From positions 1 through 64,000 of the forward strand of contig NZ_LYPL01000015.1 of NCBI RefSeq assembly GCF_001662075.1: a stretch of DNA of 64,000 bases, read 5' to 3'. A program made the position numbers and the translations under genes. The stretch comes from Rhizobium bangladeshense. GTDB taxonomy: Bacteria > Pseudomonadota > Alphaproteobacteria > Rhizobiales > Rhizobiaceae. Positions 1 through 8,076 of the stretch are shown one piece after another. Below the pieces are notes generated by a model that worked only from the letters and a program-made list of their open reading frames with translations, did no database searches and had not been told where the DNA came from. Numbering within the stretch: position 1 is the stretch's first letter; each line of letters begins with the position of its first letter.

Positions 1-111
1 CTGGTGCGCGCCAATCTCATGCACCGCCGCAGGATCGACCGCCTGCTGCAACCCACCGCCACTCCGCCACACCATCTCCACCAGATGAGCCTCCAATGGT
101 GACGAATTTAA
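1..111. other. unresolved open frame at left edge
   Basis: Both strands are open here. The plus frame 1 runs to a TGA at 109-111 with high GC at third positions. The minus strand is open from about position 85 to the edge, with candidate starts TTG or ATG. Thirty-odd residues are too few to recognise a family on either strand, so I assign no product; a gene end from the left or a gene start toward the left are equally possible. Confidence 0.2.
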
Positions 112-124
112 ACCGGACAGCAGT

Positions 125-183
125 GGCCTTGTGCCGAGGATCTGCTGCCCTATCGAACGGAGGCAGATGCTCGGCACAAGGCC
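125..183. repeat. long imperfect hairpin element
   Basis: The arms 125-138 and 170-183 are perfect 14-base reverse complements (GGCCTTGTGCCGAG). A G/G mismatch follows, and a second 6-bp stem (ATCTGC at 140-145 with GCAGAT at 163-168) closes a 17-nt loop. It lies downstream of the leftward ABC operon, beyond another hairpin at 229-254. No U-run follows on either side, so it may be an RNA-stability element, a dispersed palindromic repeat or a remnant of a mobile element end. Confidence 0.55.
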
Positions 184-228
184 GAGCATGACGAAACGGG
201 GTGGGCTGGCCTTGCCATCAAACGCAGG

Positions 229-254
229 AAGGCCGGGCTTTCACGCCCGGCCTT
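229..254 (-). terminator. hairpin after the NitT/TauT ABC operon
   Basis: A perfect 10-bp stem (AAGGCCGGGC at 229-238, GCCCGGCCTT at 245-254) with a 6-nt loop begins 34 bases past the permease stop at 288. No strong U-run follows, so termination is inferred from position and stem strength. Confidence 0.55.
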
Positions 255-287
255 CCCTTGATCTGCCTTGGGAGGAAGCAGATCCGA

Positions 288-1169
288 TTATTGTGTATCG
301 AGCTGCTGCTGCGGCCGCCATTTCGCCAGGCGGTTCTCGATCAGCGTCATGATGTATTCGGCAACGAGTGTGACGACCATGACCAGCAGGATCGCCGCGA
401 ACATGCCGGCCGCGTCGAAGGTGCCCTTGGCGATCGAGATCAACTGGCCGATGCCGAAGCGGGCGCCGACGAATTCGCCGACGATCGCGCCGATGATTGC
501 AAAGCCGAAGGAGACGTGCAGGCTGGCGAAGATCCAGCTCATCGCCGAGGGAATGACCACCGTGCGGGTCACCTGCCAGTCAGAGGCGCCGAGGATGCGG
601 GCATTGGCGATCATGTTGCGGTCGGCCTCACGCACGCCCTGGAAGGCGTTGGCGAAGACGACGAAGAACACCATGATGAAGGCGAGCGCGACCTTGGACG
701 GCAGGCCGAGGCCCATGATCATGATGAAGATCGGCGCAAGCACCACGCGGGGGATCGAATTGATCGCCTTGATGTAGACGGAGAAGATATCCGACAGAAA
801 GCGGTTGCGGCCGAGGCCGATGCCGACGAAGACGCCGGTGATCGAACCGGCGAAGAAGCCGATCAGCGCCTCTTCCATCGTGACCCACAGATTGTACCAG
901 AGCGACCCTTCGGTCGTGCCCTCGGTTGCCCATTCATAGAGACGCTGCAGAACGCCGCTCGGGCTCGAATAGAAGAACGGGTCGATCCACTGCATGCGCG
1001 AGGAGAGCTCCCACATGCCGATCACGAAGACCAGGATGGCGATCTGCCAGAAGCGCACCAGCGTGTTGCGCCGGCGCATCGCCTTCAATGCGGTGGCTTC
1101 GATCTCGGCATCGGATGTGCCCGGACGAAAGAGAGCGGCCGACCCGGCCTCGAGCGTGATGTGTGCCAT
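288..1169 (-). CDS. NitT/TauT-type ABC transporter permease
   Basis: A 293-residue inner-membrane permease of the SsuC/TauC type (binding-protein-dependent transport fold). An N-terminal segment is followed by about six hydrophobic stretches. The conserved cytoplasmic EAA-like loop reads as the segment around GVREADRNMIANARILGAS, which contacts the ATPase. Its start is preceded by GGGAGG. It is the third gene of the operon, 11 bp after the ATPase. The family imports sulfonates, taurine, nitrate, pyrimidine precursors, aromatic acids and others, and the sequence does not settle the substrate. No sulfonate-oxidising monooxygenase lies in the window, so a sulfonate role has no support from context. 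Confidence 0.9.
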   Translation of the reverse strand: MAHITLEAGSAALFRPGTSDAEIEATALKAMRRRNTLVRFWQIAILVFVIGMWELSSRMQWIDPFFYSSPSGVLQRLYEWATEGTTEGSLWYNLWVTMEEALIGFFAGSITGVFVGIGLGRNRFLSDIFSVYIKAINSIPRVVLAPIFIMIMGLGLPSKVALAFIMVFFVVFANAFQGVREADRNMIANARILGASDWQVTRTVVIPSAMSWIFASLHVSFGFAIIGAIVGEFVGARFGIGQLISIAKGTFDAAGMFAAILLVMVVTLVAEYIMTLIENRLAKWRPQQQLDTQ

Positions 1170-1180
1170 GATATCCTCCC

Positions 1181-1999
1181 TCAGGCCGCTTCGCTTGCGC
1201 GGCGGTAGCTGGTTTCGACCTCTTCGCGCAGGTCTTCCCAGATCGTCTTGCAGTAATCGATGAAGCTTTGTTCGTAGCGGATCTCCGACACGATGCGCGG
1301 CCGGGGAAGATCGATCGTATAGACCGATTTGACGGTGGCCGGGCCGGCGGTCAGCACATAGATCTTGTCCGCAAGGGCTACTGCCTCTTCGAGGTCGTGA
1401 GTGACGAATACCACCGAGGCTTTGCGCTCCGCCCAGAGCTTCAGGAGTTCTTCATGCATGACTGTGCGGGTCTGCACGTCGAGCGCCGAGAAGGGTTCAT
1501 CCATCAGCAGGATTTCAGGTTCGTTGATGAAGGTCTGTGCCAGCGAGACGCGCTTGCGCATGCCGCCGGAGAGCTGATGGGGATAGTGGTGCAGGAATTT
1601 CGACAGGCCGACGCGCGCCAGCCAGTCGCGGGCGCTCTTTTCCGCCTCTGTGTGTGACTTGCCGCGAAACAGCGGCCCGGCCATGACATTGTCGATGACG
1701 TTCTTCCAGGGGAAGAGTGCGTCGGTCTGGAACGCGAAGCCGACGCGCGGATCGATGCCGGTGATCGGTCCGCCCATCAGCCGGACTTCGCCGGCGGAGG
1801 GGCGTGCGAGGCCCGTCACGAGGTTGAGCGTCGTCGATTTGCCGCATCCGGTGGGGCCGACAACGGCGACGAACTCGCCGCGGGCAACCGTCATGTTGAA
1901 ATCGCGCAGTGCCGTGAGCGACTTGCCGGTCGGCGAGACGAAGCGGCGGCTGACATTGATCAGCTCGATCGCCGGGACCTGTTTGTTGTCCTGTTGCAT
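1181..1999 (-). CDS. NitT/TauT-type ABC transporter ATP-binding protein
   Basis: A 272-residue ATPase that powers the importer. Visible motifs are Walker A GPTGCGKST, signature LSGGMRKRV, Walker B ILLMDEPFSALD and the H-loop VTHDLEEA, in normal order and complete. I chose the ATG at 1999 (protein begins MQQDNKQ) because an AGG-containing ribosome site lies just upstream. An in-frame GTG at 2032 would add 11 residues. It is the middle gene between the binding protein (upstream, 93-bp gap with a hairpin) and the permease (11 bp downstream). SsuB/TauB-like at family level; substrate unknown. Confidence 0.9.
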   Translation of the reverse strand: MQQDNKQVPAIELINVSRRFVSPTGKSLTALRDFNMTVARGEFVAVVGPTGCGKSTTLNLVTGLARPSAGEVRLMGGPITGIDPRVGFAFQTDALFPWKNVIDNVMAGPLFRGKSHTEAEKSARDWLARVGLSKFLHHYPHQLSGGMRKRVSLAQTFINEPEILLMDEPFSALDVQTRTVMHEELLKLWAERKASVVFVTHDLEEAVALADKIYVLTAGPATVKSVYTIDLPRPRIVSEIRYEQSFIDYCKTIWEDLREEVETSYRRASEAA

Positions 2000-2054
2000 G
2001 GTGATACCTGAGGCGTGCTTGAGGGCGCGCACGCAATGCCCGTGAGCGAAGAGA

Positions 2055-2083
2055 GCCGCTCCCGCTTGGGAGCCGGGAGCGGC
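2055..2083 (-). promoter_or_regulatory. intercistronic stem-loop between binding protein and ATPase genes
   Basis: A perfect 10-bp stem (GCCGCTCCCG at 2055-2064, CGGGAGCGGC at 2074-2083) with a 9-nt loop starts 10 bases past the binding-protein stop. Such hairpins in ABC operons commonly protect the upstream mRNA or partly terminate transcription, so that binding protein exceeds membrane subunits. That role here is inference. Confidence 0.55.
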
Positions 2084-2092
2084 GCGACTGAC

Positions 2093-3106
2093 TTACTTGA
2101 CGTTCTTGGCGAATTCCGTCGTGTAGGTCTTGGAAAGGTCGATCTGCTTACCCTTGACGTTCTTGGAGAACTCCGAGAGCACGGCAAGCACGGTCTTCGG
2201 GCCGTCTTCCGGCATGACGCCATCCGGCGTGAACATGCCCTTGCTCTCTTCGAGAGCCTTGATGTAGCCATCCTTGTCGCCGACGTAGAAATCCTTCGGC
2301 ATCTTGTCGGCGATTTCGGCGGCCGAATGCGTGTTGACGTATTTCAGCGTCTTAACGAAGGCGTTGGCGAGCTTCTGCGCCTCTTCCTTGTGTTCGTCGA
2401 CCCAGGACGTTTCCATGTAGAGCGAGGCGGCCGGATAGGTGCCGCCGAGCGCCTGACGGGTCGCTTCGACCGTGCGCATATCGACGAGAACGCTCGCTTC
2501 TCCTGTCTTGATCATGCGCGAGATCGTCGGCTCCGTCGTCATGCCGGCCTGGATCTGATCCTGCTGCATGGCGGCGATGAAGGTGCTGCCAGCGCCGACG
2601 GGAATGGTGACGACATCGCCGGGCTTCAGGCCGGCCTTGGAGGCCATGTAAAGGGTCAGGAAATTGGTCGAGGAGCCGAGACCGGTGACGCCGAGGCTCT
2701 TGCCCTTGAAGTCGGCCGGCGACTTGATCTCCGGATGCTTGCTCGACACCATCTCGACCTCGCCAGGCGCCTGGCTGAACTGGACGATGGATTCGACGAA
2801 CTTGCCCTTGGCCTGGAGGTCCACACAGTGATCGTAGAAACCAACGACGCCCTGGACGGCACCTGCCAGCAGCTGGTTCTCGGCATCGACGCCGGCCGCT
2901 TCGTTCAGAAGCTCGACGTCGAGACCCTCGTCCTTGAAGTAACCGAGGGATTCGGCGAGCTTGGCGGGCAGGTAGATCTGCTTTTCATAACCGCCGACCA
3001 TGATGGTGATCTTGTCGGCCGCGTGGGCGGCGCTGGTGGTCAGCGATGCCGCAGCTATGAGGGCGGAAATAGCGACGGTGTGAAAAAGGCTGCGTGAAGA
3101 ACGCAT
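2093..3106 (-). CDS. NitT/TauT-type ABC substrate-binding protein
   Basis: A 337-residue periplasmic binding protein of the SsuA/NMT1 type. An N-terminal signal peptide has Arg residues, a hydrophobic core and an AHA-AD cleavage site near residue 29. The mature protein begins with a short beta strand (KITIMVGGY) and the typical phrase 'YFKDEGLDVELL' of this family. The start has a strong AGGAGG site about 8 bases upstream. First gene of the leftward importer operon, 277 bp downstream of the FadR-type regulator gene, which is its best candidate regulator. The ligand is not predictable from the sequence. Confidence 0.9.
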   Translation of the reverse strand: MRSSRSLFHTVAISALIAAASLTTSAAHAADKITIMVGGYEKQIYLPAKLAESLGYFKDEGLDVELLNEAAGVDAENQLLAGAVQGVVGFYDHCVDLQAKGKFVESIVQFSQAPGEVEMVSSKHPEIKSPADFKGKSLGVTGLGSSTNFLTLYMASKAGLKPGDVVTIPVGAGSTFIAAMQQDQIQAGMTTEPTISRMIKTGEASVLVDMRTVEATRQALGGTYPAASLYMETSWVDEHKEEAQKLANAFVKTLKYVNTHSAAEIADKMPKDFYVGDKDGYIKALEESKGMFTPDGVMPEDGPKTVLAVLSEFSKNVKGKQIDLSKTYTTEFAKNVK

Positions 3107-3382
3107 GGAAAACTCCTCCTAGTGGTTTACCCGCATCGTCGTCTCGCCACCTTTGACCCGTGTCTCCTCCACGATGCTGCCCTTTCCTATGACGCCGAAG
3201 CTTTCAACTGGCTTTCAGCCGCAGATGAGGGGACAGCCGGTCCATGCCGCATGCCGATTGCGGCCGCGCGGTATCCGCTACAATAGACGCAGCGACGCAA
3301 TCGGCCAGCAGATTCGCTTGCTGCGGCCGGATGGAGGATTGGCCTTGTGATGCCTGAAGAGCAGCGGGGCTTCCCGCCGGCC

Positions 3383-4111
3383 TCAGCTTGTAAAGCTGCG
3401 CAGATCCTTCAGCAGGTTGCGATATCGCGCCTGGCTGCCGACCAGATGCTCGCGCATGGCGTTGCGCGCCGCCTGATCGTCCCTGTCGGAGATCGCGACG
3501 ATGATCGCTTCATGTTCGCGGTGGATGAGCTTGCGATAGGCGGTCTGCTCGGCGGTTCTGGTTTCCGGGACAAGCCTCGACTGCGGGATGATCGCCGAGC
3601 CCTGGGATTCCAGGAAGTGCTTGAACAGCGGATTGTTCGTCGCCTCGGCGATGGCGACGTGGAGTTCCAGGTCCGCCTCTCGGATGGATTGGTCGGCCTC
3701 GATGCAATGGAGGATTTTCCGGTGGCATTCAAAGATCGCCTCCTCCTGCGCCGGTGAACGGCGGAGCGCGGCAAGCCCAGCCGCCTCGATTTCGACGGGC
3801 GTGCGGATTTCGAGCACTTCGAGATCGGAAGCGACGCGGGCCTTGTCGACCTTCCGGCCCGACATTGCCAGGTCGGGGCTGATCACGAAAATCCCGGCAC
3901 CCTGTCGCACCTCCACCAGTCCATCGGAACGCAGCGCGGCGACGGCCTCGCGCACCACGGTTCGGCTGACGCTGTGCGTTTCGGTGAGTTCATGCTCGCT
4001 CGGAAGCTTGTCGCCGGCGGCATACTGGCCGCTCAAAATGGCTTGCCGAAGGCTTTCGCCGACCCGTGAGACCAGCGACCCCGAGCCCCTGCCGCGATCC
4101 TTCTCCTGCAT
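3383..4111 (-). CDS. FadR/GntR-family transcriptional regulator (FCD domain)
   Basis: A 242-residue regulator. Residues about 15-75 form the GntR winged helix-turn-helix (AGDKLPSEHEL, SVSRTVVREAVAALRSDGLV, then the wing RQGAGIFV). The rest is an all-helical FCD ligand domain with the usual His and Asp/Asn positions that bind a metal and a carboxylic acid (ECHRKIL, LHVAIAEATNN, REHEAI). The start is uncertain: ATG 4111 has an AAGG site, while ATG 4132 and GTG 4159 are in frame upstream. It precedes the NitT/TauT importer on the same strand and probably controls it in response to an organic acid. A palindrome at 4177-4192 could be its own operator. Confidence 0.87.
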   Translation of the reverse strand: MQEKDRGRGSGSLVSRVGESLRQAILSGQYAAGDKLPSEHELTETHSVSRTVVREAVAALRSDGLVEVRQGAGIFVISPDLAMSGRKVDKARVASDLEVLEIRTPVEIEAAGLAALRRSPAQEEAIFECHRKILHCIEADQSIREADLELHVAIAEATNNPLFKHFLESQGSAIIPQSRLVPETRTAEQTAYRKLIHREHEAIIVAISDRDDQAARNAMREHLVGSQARYRNLLKDLRSFTS

Positions 4112-4176
4112 AGCCACGCCTTCACCCCGCATCGGCCTTGATCCGGATGCCGGCGGCACTCCGAAATTTACGATTC

Positions 4177-4192
4177 ATCACACATGTATGAC
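4177..4192. promoter_or_regulatory. candidate GntR operator upstream of the FadR-type gene
   Basis: ATCACACATGTATGAC is a near-perfect palindrome centred on ACATGT (TCAYACATGTRTGA on both strands). It sits 65 bases upstream of the chosen regulator start, in the gap to the neighbouring LacI gene end. GntR/FCD proteins bind short palindromes of this size. Assignment to this regulator rests on position. Confidence 0.4.
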
Positions 4193-4228
4193 AAATTCTC
4201 GGATCTTTCAATGGCAAGCGGGAAGTCC

Positions 4229-5236
4229 TCACAGCCGCCTGGTCGATTCCCCCCGCACGAATCTCGGCGTCAGGATGAAATCCTGCGGCGGCTCAGCGGC
4301 CGCCTCGGAGCTTGATATTCTTGCCAGCAGCCGCTGCGCCGCCAGTTCGCCGAGCTTCTGCGCATCCTGTACGACCATGGTGATGCGCGGCGTGATCACA
4401 TTGCTCCAGGGCACGTCATCGACCATCGCCAGCGATACGTCCTCAGGGCAGCGAAAACCCATTTCCTGCATCACCTGCAGCGTTGCGAGCCCCATCATGT
4501 TGTTGGCGCCGATGATGGCGGTCGGCCGGTCGCGACGGGTGAGCAGCCGCATCGCCTGGGTATGGCCGCCGGACCTGGTGTAGCCGCCTTCGGTGACCAG
4601 TGACGGATCGACATCGACGCCGGCGGCCGCCATCGTGTCCATGAAGCCCTTCAGGCGTTGGTCGGCGGTGTGCAGGCCGCGCGGGCCGGAGATGAAGGCG
4701 ATGCGCCGGTGGCCGAGCTGCAGCAGGTGCTCGGTCAGGATGGTCGTCGTCAGCGGATTGTCGGAACCGACGAAATCGCGCTCTGCACCTTCTACCTTCT
4801 GGTCGAACATGACGATCGGGGTTTTGAAGTCGCGCAGGAAAGCGGCGTATTCCTCGCCGTGGCCGTTTGTTGCCAGCGCAATGCCGGCGATCTTCTGGGC
4901 TTCCATCCGCTCCAGGAGCGCCCGTTCGAGATCAGCCCTGCCGGAGGAGTCGGCGATCAGCACGAAATAGCCGTGGTCGAGCGCCTGGTGCTCGATCTCG
5001 CGGCGGATATCGCCGAAGAACATGTTGCCGAGATTGGCGGACACGAAACCGATGAGCGAGCTGCGCCCGCGCGCCAGCGTCTGGGCCACCGGATCGATAC
5101 GGTAGCCGGTCGCTTTGATCGCCTGCTGGATGCGGTCGAGCGTCTCGGCGCCGACCCGTTTCGGGCTGTTGAGCGCGAGCGAGACGGTCGAGATCGAAAC
5201 CCCTGCCAGGCGCGCGACATCTCGTATGGTCGTCAT
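4229..5236 (-). CDS. LacI-family transcriptional regulator of the fucoside operon
   Basis: A 335-residue LacI/GalR-type regulator. The N-terminal helix-turn-helix (TIRDVARLAGVSISTVSLALN) and hinge (YRIDPVAQTLARG) are followed by a periplasmic-binding-protein-like sugar domain. It is divergent from the GH29 fucosidase gene. The 207-bp gap contains two copies of the palindrome GAACCGGTTC, one next to its own start codon and one at the fucosidase promoter. It is therefore very likely the local repressor and autoregulated, with a fucose-containing sugar or a breakdown product as inducer (inference). The central CG of the palindrome fits the LacI-family hinge-helix binding mode. Confidence 0.93.
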   Translation of the reverse strand: MTTIRDVARLAGVSISTVSLALNSPKRVGAETLDRIQQAIKATGYRIDPVAQTLARGRSSLIGFVSANLGNMFFGDIRREIEHQALDHGYFVLIADSSGRADLERALLERMEAQKIAGIALATNGHGEEYAAFLRDFKTPIVMFDQKVEGAERDFVGSDNPLTTTILTEHLLQLGHRRIAFISGPRGLHTADQRLKGFMDTMAAAGVDVDPSLVTEGGYTRSGGHTQAMRLLTRRDRPTAIIGANNMMGLATLQVMQEMGFRCPEDVSLAMVDDVPWSNVITPRITMVVQDAQKLGELAAQRLLARISSSEAAAEPPQDFILTPRFVRGESTRRL

Positions 5237-5243
5237 ATTTATC

Positions 5244-5253
5244 GAACCGGTTC
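5244..5253. promoter_or_regulatory. LacI-type operator copy 1
   Basis: GAACCGGTTC, a perfect 10-bp palindrome with central CG, lies 8 bases upstream of the LacI start codon. It is identical to the copy at 5396-5405 (centre spacing 152 bp). Suited to autorepression and possible looping. Confidence 0.75.
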
Positions 5254-5358
5254 TAAAGCCCTTTTTCTGTCAGATTTTCATGTCCTGCGCAACTTATCCC
5301 GGTCTGTAGGCTAAAATCGAAGCGCTCGGCTGCTTCCAGGCAATTTCCGAATTTCAGC

Positions 5359-5387
5359 TTGACAGACACGGGATCAAGCAAGATGAT
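5359..5387 (+). promoter_or_regulatory. sigma70-like promoter of the fucosidase operon
   Basis: TTGACA (5359-5364) and GATGAT (5382-5387) are separated by exactly 17 bases. The second LacI operator follows 8 bases later, where it would cover the transcription start. The -35 is consensus and the -10 is weaker. Confidence 0.55.
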
Positions 5388-5395
5388 CAGTTACC

Positions 5396-5405
5396 GAACC
5401 GGTTC
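5396..5405. promoter_or_regulatory. LacI-type operator copy 2
   Basis: GAACCGGTTC, extended to CGAACCGGTTCG at 5395-5406, lies just downstream of the predicted -10 and 38 bases upstream of the fucosidase start codon. This position fits direct repression of the operon. Confidence 0.78.
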
Positions 5406-5443
5406 GATATGATGTCGAGCCGGAAAACAGGGAGGAGAAACCT

Positions 5444-6766
5444 GTGACGAGTTCGGAACGCCAGCAGGAAAATCCTGAAACGTTGGGTGCGGGCAAGCAC
5501 GCCTGGTTCAGCCATGATCGCCTTGGCATGTTCATCCATTGGGGCCTTTACGCTCTGGGGGCGCGGCATGAGTGGTTGAAGAACCGCGAAGAACTGAGCG
5601 ACGACCATTACCAGCGTTATTTCGAGAATTTCGATCCCGATCTCTACGATCCCAAGACCTGGGCGCGCCGCGCCCGGCTTGCCGGCATGAAATATGTCGT
5701 GGTGACGACCAAGCATCATGAAGGCTTTTGCCTCTGGGACAGCAAGGTGACCGACTACAAGGCGCCGAACACGCCCTGCGGCAAGGATTTGCTGACGCCG
5801 CTGGTCGAAGCGTTTCGCGCCGAAGGGCTGAAGATCGGTTTTTACTATTCGCTGCTCGACTGGCACCATCCTGACTTTCCGATCGATGTCCACCATCCCT
5901 TGCGCAACCATCCCGATGCCGAGGCGCTGAATTCAGGGCGAAACATCGCCAATTACGCCGCCTATATGCGCGAACAGGTGCGCGAGCTTCTGACAGGCTT
6001 CGGCCGTATCGACATCATCTGGTTCGATTTCAGCTATCCCGGCCGCGAATATCGCGGTCTGCCCGGTAAGGGGCGCGCGGACTGGGAGAGCGAGCGGCTG
6101 CTGGATCTGGTGCGTGAGTTGCAGCCCGAAATCATCGTCAACAACCGACTCGACCTGCCGCCGGGCAAGCTGCCCGATGTGACGACGCCGGAGCAGTATA
6201 CGCCGCGCGTGGCGCCTGCGATTGCCAGCCAGGGAGTGCTCTGGGAGGCCTGCCATACCTTTAGCGGCTCCTGGGGCTATCACCGCGACGAGGACAGCTG
6301 GAAGAGCCCTGAGCAGATCATTCAGCTGCTCATCGATTCCGTCGCGCTCGGCGGCAACCTCTTGATGAATGTCGGCCCGACCGGCCGCGGCACCTTCGAT
6401 GCGCGCGCCATCGCCGCCCTGGAAGTCTACCAGGACTGGATGGCCGTCAACGCACGCTCGATCTACGGAGCCGGTCCGTCCAGCTTCCCGGCGCCGGCCG
6501 GCTGCCGATACACCCAGCGCGGCAACCGCATCTATCTGCATGTCTACAACTGGCCCTACCGCCACATTCATATCGAAGGTATCGCCGACAGGATCGCCTA
6601 TGCGCAGTTCCTGCACGACGCCAGCGAAGTGCGCTGGCTCACCCCGACGAAGGACGTGGACTCCAATATCGGCGTGATGGTGCCGGAGGGCATGATCACG
6701 TTCGAACTGCCGGTCAGGCGACCTGACGTTACCGTCCCGGTGATCGAGATCGTCCTCAAGGCGTGA
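5444..6766 (+). CDS. GH29 alpha-L-fucosidase
   Basis: A 440-residue glycoside hydrolase family 29 enzyme that releases alpha-L-fucose from glycans. Family marks are 'FIHWGLYA' near the N-terminus, 'VVTTKHHEGFCLWDS', 'FYYSLLDWHHP' and 'IIWFDFSYPG'. Asp195 in WFD is the expected nucleophile. There is no signal peptide, so it should act in the cytoplasm on imported oligosaccharides. The start is GTG, chosen because GGGAGGAG lies 7 bases upstream. It is first in an operon with a binding protein and two permeases. The likely source is fucosylated plant xyloglucan or arabinogalactan, or microbial polysaccharide. Linkage preference is not readable. Confidence 0.93.
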   Translation: MTSSERQQENPETLGAGKHAWFSHDRLGMFIHWGLYALGARHEWLKNREELSDDHYQRYFENFDPDLYDPKTWARRARLAGMKYVVVTTKHHEGFCLWDSKVTDYKAPNTPCGKDLLTPLVEAFRAEGLKIGFYYSLLDWHHPDFPIDVHHPLRNHPDAEALNSGRNIANYAAYMREQVRELLTGFGRIDIIWFDFSYPGREYRGLPGKGRADWESERLLDLVRELQPEIIVNNRLDLPPGKLPDVTTPEQYTPRVAPAIASQGVLWEACHTFSGSWGYHRDEDSWKSPEQIIQLLIDSVALGGNLLMNVGPTGRGTFDARAIAALEVYQDWMAVNARSIYGAGPSSFPAPAGCRYTQRGNRIYLHVYNWPYRHIHIEGIADRIAYAQFLHDASEVRWLTPTKDVDSNIGVMVPEGMITFELPVRRPDVTVPVIEIVLKA

Positions 6767-6815
6767 ACTCGGTCGCATTCGCATGCTCTTTGCGTCATGG
6801 AGGGAGGAGAAACCC

Positions 6816-8036
6816 ATGAAGGTTCTGAAGAAAACGCTTTTGCTTGCCGCAGTCGGCGGCAGCCTCTTTGCTACAACAGCATCGGCCGAACAGATCAACC
6901 TGACTTGGCAGATGTGGACCGGTTCCGAGGCCGATACCAAGGGCTGGCAGCACCTGGCCGACATGGTGACCGCCAAATACCCCGATATCAAAGTGACGCT
7001 GACGACGACGGGCTGGGTCGATTACTGGACGCGGCTGCCGGTGCTGGCGGCGTCGGGCCAGCTCGCCGACATCGTTTCGATGCAGTCGCTGCGGATGCCG
7101 AATTTCTATTCCTTGCTCGAACCTCTGAACGAACGGATCGAGGCGGACAAATTCGACATCGGCGCCTTTACGCCATCGATCATCGGCGGCATGTCGGTTG
7201 ATAAGCAGCTTTATGGTCTACCCTATGACGTTGGTCCCTGGGTCGTCTATTATAACCAGGATGCGCTTGAAGCTGCAGGTATCCCGCTGCCGAAGCCGGG
7301 CTGGACGCTCGCCGAATTTACCGATGCCGCCAAGAAGCTGACAAAAGACGGCAAGTACGGCTTCGGGATCACTCCGCAAAACTATTCCGTCCTGGCGGCG
7401 GCTTGGGGTGACAAATATGTCAACGATGCCGGAGAGCTCGATCTTACCAATCCAAGCGCCATTGCCGCCGCCGAAAAAGTGATCGGTTTTCCCGCCAAGG
7501 ACAAGATCGCGCCGCTGGTGCCGTCGAGCGCCGATGTCGGCACATTCATCCAGGGCCGGTTCAATTCGGGTAACGTCGCCATGTATGTCGACGGACCTTG
7601 GTCGATCATCGGCATGAAGGACAAGGCGAAATTCAAGATCGGCCTCACCACCCTGCCGCGCGAAGACGACAAGGACCTTGCCGCTGTCACGGCGGGCTCC
7701 GGCTTCGGCATCGCCACGACGAGCAAGAACAAGGATGCGGCCTGGAAGGCGATCCAGGTGCTGACCAGTCCGGAGGCATTGCAATATCTCGCCGAACAGG
7801 GCCGCGCGCTGCCGGCACGAACGGCCTCGCAATCCTCCTGGTACAAGGTGGCGGCCAAGGACATCACCAATGGCGGCGAGGCGCTCGATTATTCGCTGGC
7901 GCATTCGGTACCCTATGTGATCACCAACAACTGGGCGGCGGTGGAAAACCTGTTCAACCAGTATTTCCCGCCCGCCTTCGGCGGCAGCGCCGACGCCAAG
8001 CAGACGATGGAGTCCATCCAGAGCCTCGCGCAGTAA
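6816..8036 (+). CDS. sugar ABC transporter substrate-binding protein (fucoside operon)
   Basis: A 406-residue family 1 extracellular solute-binding protein. The signal peptide (MKVLKKTLLLAAVGG..., ending TASA-EQ) has a clear Sec pattern. The mature part starts 'INLTWQMWTGSEAD' and contains the segment 'YGLPYDVGPWVVYYNQDALE' typical of maltose-type binding proteins. The ATG at 6816 is chosen because GGAGGGAGGA lies 7 bases upstream; an ATG at 6783 would spoil the signal peptide. It follows the fucosidase by 49 bases and delivers the oligosaccharide to the two permeases downstream. Confidence 0.92.
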   Translation: MKVLKKTLLLAAVGGSLFATTASAEQINLTWQMWTGSEADTKGWQHLADMVTAKYPDIKVTLTTTGWVDYWTRLPVLAASGQLADIVSMQSLRMPNFYSLLEPLNERIEADKFDIGAFTPSIIGGMSVDKQLYGLPYDVGPWVVYYNQDALEAAGIPLPKPGWTLAEFTDAAKKLTKDGKYGFGITPQNYSVLAAAWGDKYVNDAGELDLTNPSAIAAAEKVIGFPAKDKIAPLVPSSADVGTFIQGRFNSGNVAMYVDGPWSIIGMKDKAKFKIGLTTLPREDDKDLAAVTAGSGFGIATTSKNKDAAWKAIQVLTSPEALQYLAEQGRALPARTASQSSWYKVAAKDITNGGEALDYSLAHSVPYVITNNWAAVENLFNQYFPPAFGGSADAKQTMESIQSLAQ

Positions 8037-8044
8037 TAGAGCGC

Positions 8045-8063
8045 GGCGGCGGGATTTGCCGCC
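8045..8063 (+). promoter_or_regulatory. small intercistronic hairpin after the binding-protein gene
   Basis: GGCGGC (8045-8050) and GCCGCC (8058-8063) form a 6-bp GC stem with a 7-nt loop between the binding-protein stop and the ribosome site of the next gene. It may stabilise the upstream message; weak evidence. Confidence 0.35.
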
Positions 8064-8076
8064 CACGGAGGAAGAG

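Noticed and set aside
201-1208. 335-residue open frame on the plus strand
   Set aside because: It is the complement of a complete ABC permease with family motifs; the translation is Asp/His/Arg-rich and typical of antisense reading of GC-rich genes.
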